Of a stretch of DNA of 10,188 nucleotides, positions 8,614-10,188 are shown piece by piece. Location: assembly GCA_023091735.1 (NCBI GenBank), contig JALKBU010001502.1, positions 1-10,188 on the forward strand. The letters run 5' to 3'. The stretch's first letter is position 1. Every line of letters begins with the position of its first letter. Source of the stretch: Trichomonas tenax (taxonomy: Eukaryota > Parabasalia > Trichomonadida > Trichomonadidae). The translations under genes were made by a program, and so were the position numbers. A model generated the notes under the pieces. The model made no database searches, was not told the DNA's origin, and saw only the letters and a program-made list of their open reading frames with translations.

Positions 8614-9035
8614 TTATGTTTGGAATTAACGTCAGAAAAAAAAAACTCAATAGCACAAAAATAACTTGTAGCAAGGGTATTTTTGAATAGAATAAGCCAT
8701 AAATTGAAACAAGAGTATGAGCACTACTGATAGCGGACCGATGTGTGAGGTTTTGAAGCAAATTAAAAGAAGATTTCGATTTTGAAATTTTACTTATTGA
8801 AGAAATGAGCTAAATTTTGATGCGAAACGATTTCATATGTTATGTGCATCATAATGGCATTAAATCAAATCCTAAATTTTTTAGATGACAATAATATCTT
8901 TTTGTGGTCGGACTTTTTTTATAAAATTAAAGATCTATATCATATAAAACAGGTATTTATCATATAAATAAAGAATATGTCAACGATTAAAATACGTTTT
9001 TCCATTTCTCGAGCCAGCTCGTACTTGGAACGATT
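8614..9035. other. AT-rich spacer upstream of the transporter gene
   Basis: This spacer presumably contains the transporter promoter near 8614-8700. A T-rich tract on the coding strand (10 A on the plus strand, 8637-8646) is the only standout. No gene, RNA or repeat was recognised in the remainder. Confidence 0.4.
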
Positions 9036-9312
9036 TTAATCATTCGTATTGTGTTTGCAGAAGACTGAGCACCAAAATCTCTTGTTAGTTCCAACTTTGC
9101 AAATAGATATTAATTTTGCACAAAATTCAGGTTTTTCAGCTATAAAACGAAACAAGTCACACACAAAATCTGAGAGATAATCATACAAACATATTAGAGA
9201 TTGTTGCAGTTCCATCTCCATAAACTGGGATCATTGATAAAGCTCGAGACAAGTTTTGAAGAAAACCATTAAAATTTTGCATAAACGCGAAGATATTAAA
9301 ATGCTGCGACAG
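9036..9312 (-). pseudogene. Frameshifted fragment of an unrecognised gene, cut at the repeat boundary
   Basis: Two overlapping minus-strand frames look coding. The first, 9312-9184, is open for 43 codons (for example FNGFLQNLSRALSMIPVYGD) and ends at TGA 9181-9183. The second, 9221-9036, is open for 61 codons (for example YDYLSDFVCDLFRFIAEKPE) and ends in a stop. The switch between them falls around 9184-9200, consistent with a small indel. The first frame meets a stop (9313-9315) exactly where the repeated sequence to the right begins, so the gene may have been cut by insertion of that element. The helical, leucine/phenylalanine-rich text could come from a HEAT/armadillo-type protein, but I do not recognise it. 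Confidence 0.42.
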
Positions 9313-9321
9313 TTAGTAATT

Positions 9322-9366
9322 AGATGTTCGCAGAGACATGGCGAAGACATGTCTCTGCGAACATCT
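9322..9366. repeat. Perfect 19-bp hairpin with 7-nt loop, followed by TTTTT
   Basis: Arms 9322-9340 and 9348-9366 are perfect reverse complements (AGATGTTCGCAGAGACATG) around the loop GCGAAGA. The run TTTTT follows directly. It matches the second hairpin at 9648-9692 in the outer half of the stem but not in the inner half. Confidence 0.9.
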
Positions 9367-9647
9367 TTTTATATAATTACCTAAGTTCACAAATTATAAA
9401 AACAACATTTGAAAGTTCATAAGTTATTAATGATATATATTTACACATCAGAGTTAGTTTTACAAATTAGGGTCCCCCATATAGAGAATAAATTTTTCAT
9501 TTCTTTCAAAATTAACGTTAAAATTAATTTTAAAACTCTTGACTTTATAAAATTTATGCAGTTTTTGACTAACTAACTAACTAATGAAAGAAAGCGAAAG
9601 GAATTTATGAGTTCAGAAATTTGAAAAATAATTTTAGTTAGTAATAT

Positions 9648-9692
9648 GATGTTCGCATAACCCACGACTGCGCCGTGGCTTCTGCGAACATC
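9648..9692. repeat. Second 19-bp hairpin with 7-nt loop, followed by TTTTT
   Basis: Arms 9648-9666 and 9674-9692 pair with two mismatches around the loop ACTGCGC. The outer ten bases (GATGTTCGCA) equal those of the first hairpin. The inner bases are different (CCACG pairing with CGTGG) but still pair. TTTTT follows as in the first. Confidence 0.88.
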
Positions 9693-9813
9693 TTTTTAAA
9701 TATATTTACGGCAAAATTAGTTTTACAAGTTAGGTTCCCCCCTATATAGAAAATAAATTTTTGAATTACTTACAAATTAACGTTAAAATTAATTTTGAAA
9801 CTTATGACTTTAT

Positions 9814-10035
9814 AAAATGTATTCAGTTTTAAAAATAATTTATGACTAACTAACTAAAAAAAGAAAGCGAAAAGAAATGGGAGTAAGGAAATTTTGAAAA
9901 TTAATTTTAGTGGTTATGAGAGAAAATGTATTCAGTTTTAAAAATAATTTATGACTAACTAACTAACTAAAAAAAGAAAGCGAAAAGAAATGAGGGTAAG
10001 GAAATTTTGAAAATTAATTTTAGTGGTTATGAGAG
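9814..10035. repeat. Two tandem copies of a 109/113-bp unit
   Basis: Copy 1 is 9814-9922 and copy 2 is 9923-10035. They differ by one extra four-base CTAA step in copy 2 and a couple of substitutions, so the duplication is recent. Both begin AAAATGTATTCAG, and a third start, AAAATTTATTCGG (from 10036), runs into the stop codon and last codons of the gene to the right. Confidence 0.9.
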
Positions 10036-10040
10036 AAAAT

Positions 10041-10188
10041 TTATTCGGATTTCTTTTCTTCTTCCTCTTCTTTCTTTTTGGCTTCCTCTGCTTCTCTCAT
10101 ACGCTTACTTATCCACCTCGGATTCTTCTGTCTTCCTGCAGCAAGTGCTGCTAATTGTTTTTCTGTACACTTACGTTTAGGTTTAACT
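10041..10188 (-). CDS. C-terminal end of a lysine/glutamate-rich protein, runs off the window
   Basis: The last 48 codons and TAA stop (10041-10043) of a minus-strand gene are present, and the start lies beyond the window. The text begins KPKRKCTEKQLAALAAGRQ, continues NPRWISKRM, and ends in a helical tail of E, K and A residues. Codon use is clean with no stops, and the base composition is distinctly less AT-rich than the neighbouring repeats. A basic T/S-E-K-Q-LAALAAGR-like tail is common in proteins of Maverick/Polinton-type elements and large DNA viruses, which would fit the repeat block next to it. This is a resemblance from memory of family style, not a domain match. Confidence 0.6.
   Translation of the reverse strand, partial: VKPKRKCTEKQLAALAAGRQKNPRWISKRMREAEEAKKKEEEEEKKSE

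Larger units (their letters stand above)
9311..10035. repeat. Terminal repeat block: two long direct repeats plus short tandem repeats
   Basis: Two related units are visible. Each starts with AGTTAGTAAT (9311-9320 and 9636-9645), continues into a GATGTTCGC hairpin ending TGCGAACATCTTTTT, then TTAGTTTTACAA and a GGTCCCCC/GGTTCCCCCC run, the stretch ATTAACGTTAAAATTAATTT, a CTAA-rich tract, GAAAGCGAAA, and AATTTTAG. The first unit carries about 70 extra bases after its hairpin. The start-to-start distance is 325 bases. A third, shorter partial copy follows. Such a block beside an inward-lying gene end is what the end of a large mobile element looks like. Confidence 0.75.

Noticed and set aside
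9565..9974. ACTAAC motifs as intron branch sites
   Set aside because: They are steps of a CTAA tandem repeat. None is followed by the ACACAG-type acceptor, and there are no flanking exons.
1..10188. tRNA, rRNA, CRISPR arrays or bacterial-type operons
   Set aside because: No cloverleaf arms with a GGTTCGA-type loop, no rRNA text, and no regularly spaced short repeats with unique spacers were seen. The genes show no ribosome-binding sites or tight operon spacing.

Overview
The window looks like nuclear DNA of a trichomonad (parabasalid) protist, probably Trichomonas or Tritrichomonas. It is AT-rich, and its genes are mostly intron-poor and separated by AT-rich spacers. There is a TCA(Y)(W) initiator-like motif 6 bases before a start codon. 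Remnants of two surface-protein families that are greatly expanded in trichomonads (BspA-like leucine-rich repeats and PMP-like proteins) are present, along with repeat-rich mobile DNA. The species cannot be fixed from the sequence alone.

Layout: 1-440 has no recognisable gene. 441-977 (+) is an open frame with no usable start, probably the 3' part of a broken gene. 978-1479 is spacer. 1480-4440 is a gene graveyard. It holds a frameshifted BspA-like leucine-rich-repeat pseudogene on the + strand (about 1684-2469) that converges on a decayed, probably PMP-like, surface-protein pseudogene on the - strand (about 2660-4440). The second is interrupted by a long hairpin (2998-3076) and a 627-bp element with 56-57-bp terminal inverted repeats and a nested 69-bp inverted repeat (3084-3710). 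4441-4934 is spacer.

Two intact genes follow, both on the - strand. One is a divergent B56-type regulatory subunit of protein phosphatase 2A (4935-6427). The other is an 11-helix AAAP-family amino acid transporter (7312-8613). The phosphatase gene appears to start upstream of the obvious methionine: an initiator-like motif, a 7-codon exon and a 26-base intron ending TCTAACAAACAG join in frame to the main exon. The two genes are not functionally linked in any way the sequence shows.

The right end (about 9311-10188) appears to be the edge of a repeated, probably mobile element. It has two long direct repeats, each carrying a 19-bp stem / 7-nt loop hairpin followed by TTTTT, then a 109/113-bp tandem repeat that abuts the stop codon of a lysine/glutamate-rich gene running off the window (- strand). 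The element seems to have landed in a now-decayed gene (9036-9312). A Maverick/Polinton terminus is a reasonable but unproven reading.
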